This document shows positions 63,451 to 64,000 of a stretch of 64,000 nucleotides of DNA, piece by piece. The position numbers and the translations under genes were made by a program. A model generated the notes under the pieces. That model saw only the letters and a list, made by a program, of their open reading frames with translations. It was not told the DNA's origin and did no database searches. Source of the stretch: Tridacna crocea (Eukaryota > Mollusca > Bivalvia > Cardiida > Cardiidae); assembly GCA_943736015.1 (NCBI GenBank), contig OX031065.1:23760427-23824426 (forward strand), in the 5' to 3' direction. The stretch's first letter is position 1; the number at the start of each line of letters is the position of its first letter.

Positions 63451-64000
63451 TCTTTTCTCTGTATATGCCCCCAAAATGGCTCATTTTTGCAGTACATATA
63501 CATGTATGACTGTCCAAGTCATTAGGACATGGCTCAAAACTTCAAAAACAACCCTAGATCTGTATGTTTGAAGAAAACTTACATCATCAGACAAAATTTC
63601 AAACTCCCATCATTCTTCAACTGTCTATTCCAATATATGTGAGACTAACGCCTACTTTTTACATGGTGTTTATTCACACCTGTATTATCTGACTGAATAG
63701 AAATAGACCCAAGAATGTAAAGTCCGACTTTGCGTACTACTTGTAGATCTATATTATGTTTTATGTGATACTCATAAAATAAACTTGGAAGTTATTAACG
63801 TAACAATAAAAGCCAAATATAAACAGCAGGTTTTTAAATGCATTTTTATTTATATCATACAATTTAAAAGTATGGCAATTATTATGAAGATGACAATCTC
63901 TCATTGTATGGTCGGTCCAAGTATTAGCTGCTGAAAAAACCCTGTAAGGTAGAGCTCTGTGACTTTTGATAACTCTTCGCCAGATTTTAAAATTATGTTG

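Overview
The window is nuclear DNA from a eukaryote. It is AT-rich, split by introns and crowded with non-autonomous transposons. The repeat types suggest a bivalve mollusc: a ~165-bp core-repeat element with 'taaaggtgagctatc/catggtcctcttg'-type ends, a tRNA-derived SINE with a molluscan-looking tail, and several large palindromic MITE families. I suspect a heterodont clam such as a dreissenid or venerid, but the sequence alone does not settle the species. There is no sign of operons, CRISPR or prokaryotic gene organisation.

Two protein-coding genes can be supported, both on the minus strand. (1) At 5131-6464 there is a class A (rhodopsin-type) G-protein-coupled receptor of 433 aa. Its coding region has no intron, and a splice acceptor lies 32 bases upstream of the ATG. 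(2) From 57123 down to 38036 I assembled by hand a 13-exon gene for a single-chain membrane receptor of about 1041 aa (1063 with an alternative donor). It has a signal peptide, a partial CCP-like exon, three sushi/CCP domains, a transmembrane exon that carries an in-frame 47-residue tandem duplication including the membrane helix, a Ser/Thr-rich cytoplasmic linker, a death domain split over two exons, and a long basic tail ending in a helical module. All twelve junctions keep the frame and the ectodomain introns are all phase 1. This receptor (sushi ectodomain outside, death domain inside) is the best candidate in the window for an undescribed immune or apoptotic system.

Almost everything else is repeats. 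I use letters for the families. T: ~225-bp MITEs bounded by TTAA, more than 30 copies, with a head-to-tail pile-up at 29.86-32.72 kb. V: a related TTAA family. P: ~65-bp palindromes (agatcagactgcac core). C: ~250-bp elements with ends near 'gcattaa' and a 'gcctgcgcagtccgcgcaggc' hairpin. G: ~260-bp elements with ends 'tgcaacacgcgaaaaggg'. H: ~195-bp nearly perfect hairpins with 'cgtattcaccaaccattct' ends. M: two almost identical 259-bp elements with long inverted ends and 8-9-bp target duplications. Z: one 405-bp element with 15 copies of a palindrome related to ACGTGCGCACGT. X: two copies of a ~190-bp palindrome. R: elements built on a ~165-bp core repeat, five copies in both orientations. 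There are also a mariner-type element with nested insertions, a pogo/DDE_1 transposase relic, a LINE reverse-transcriptase relic, several tRNA-derived SINE heads and simple repeats.

Layout: 0-5 kb repeats; 5.1-6.5 kb GPCR; 6.5-35.4 kb intergenic, dense repeats; 35.4-37.2 kb mariner; 38.0-57.1 kb the death-domain receptor, with most of its introns filled by repeats; 57.1-64.0 kb upstream region with repeats and no supported gene. The two genes are 32 kb apart and nothing shows that they work together.
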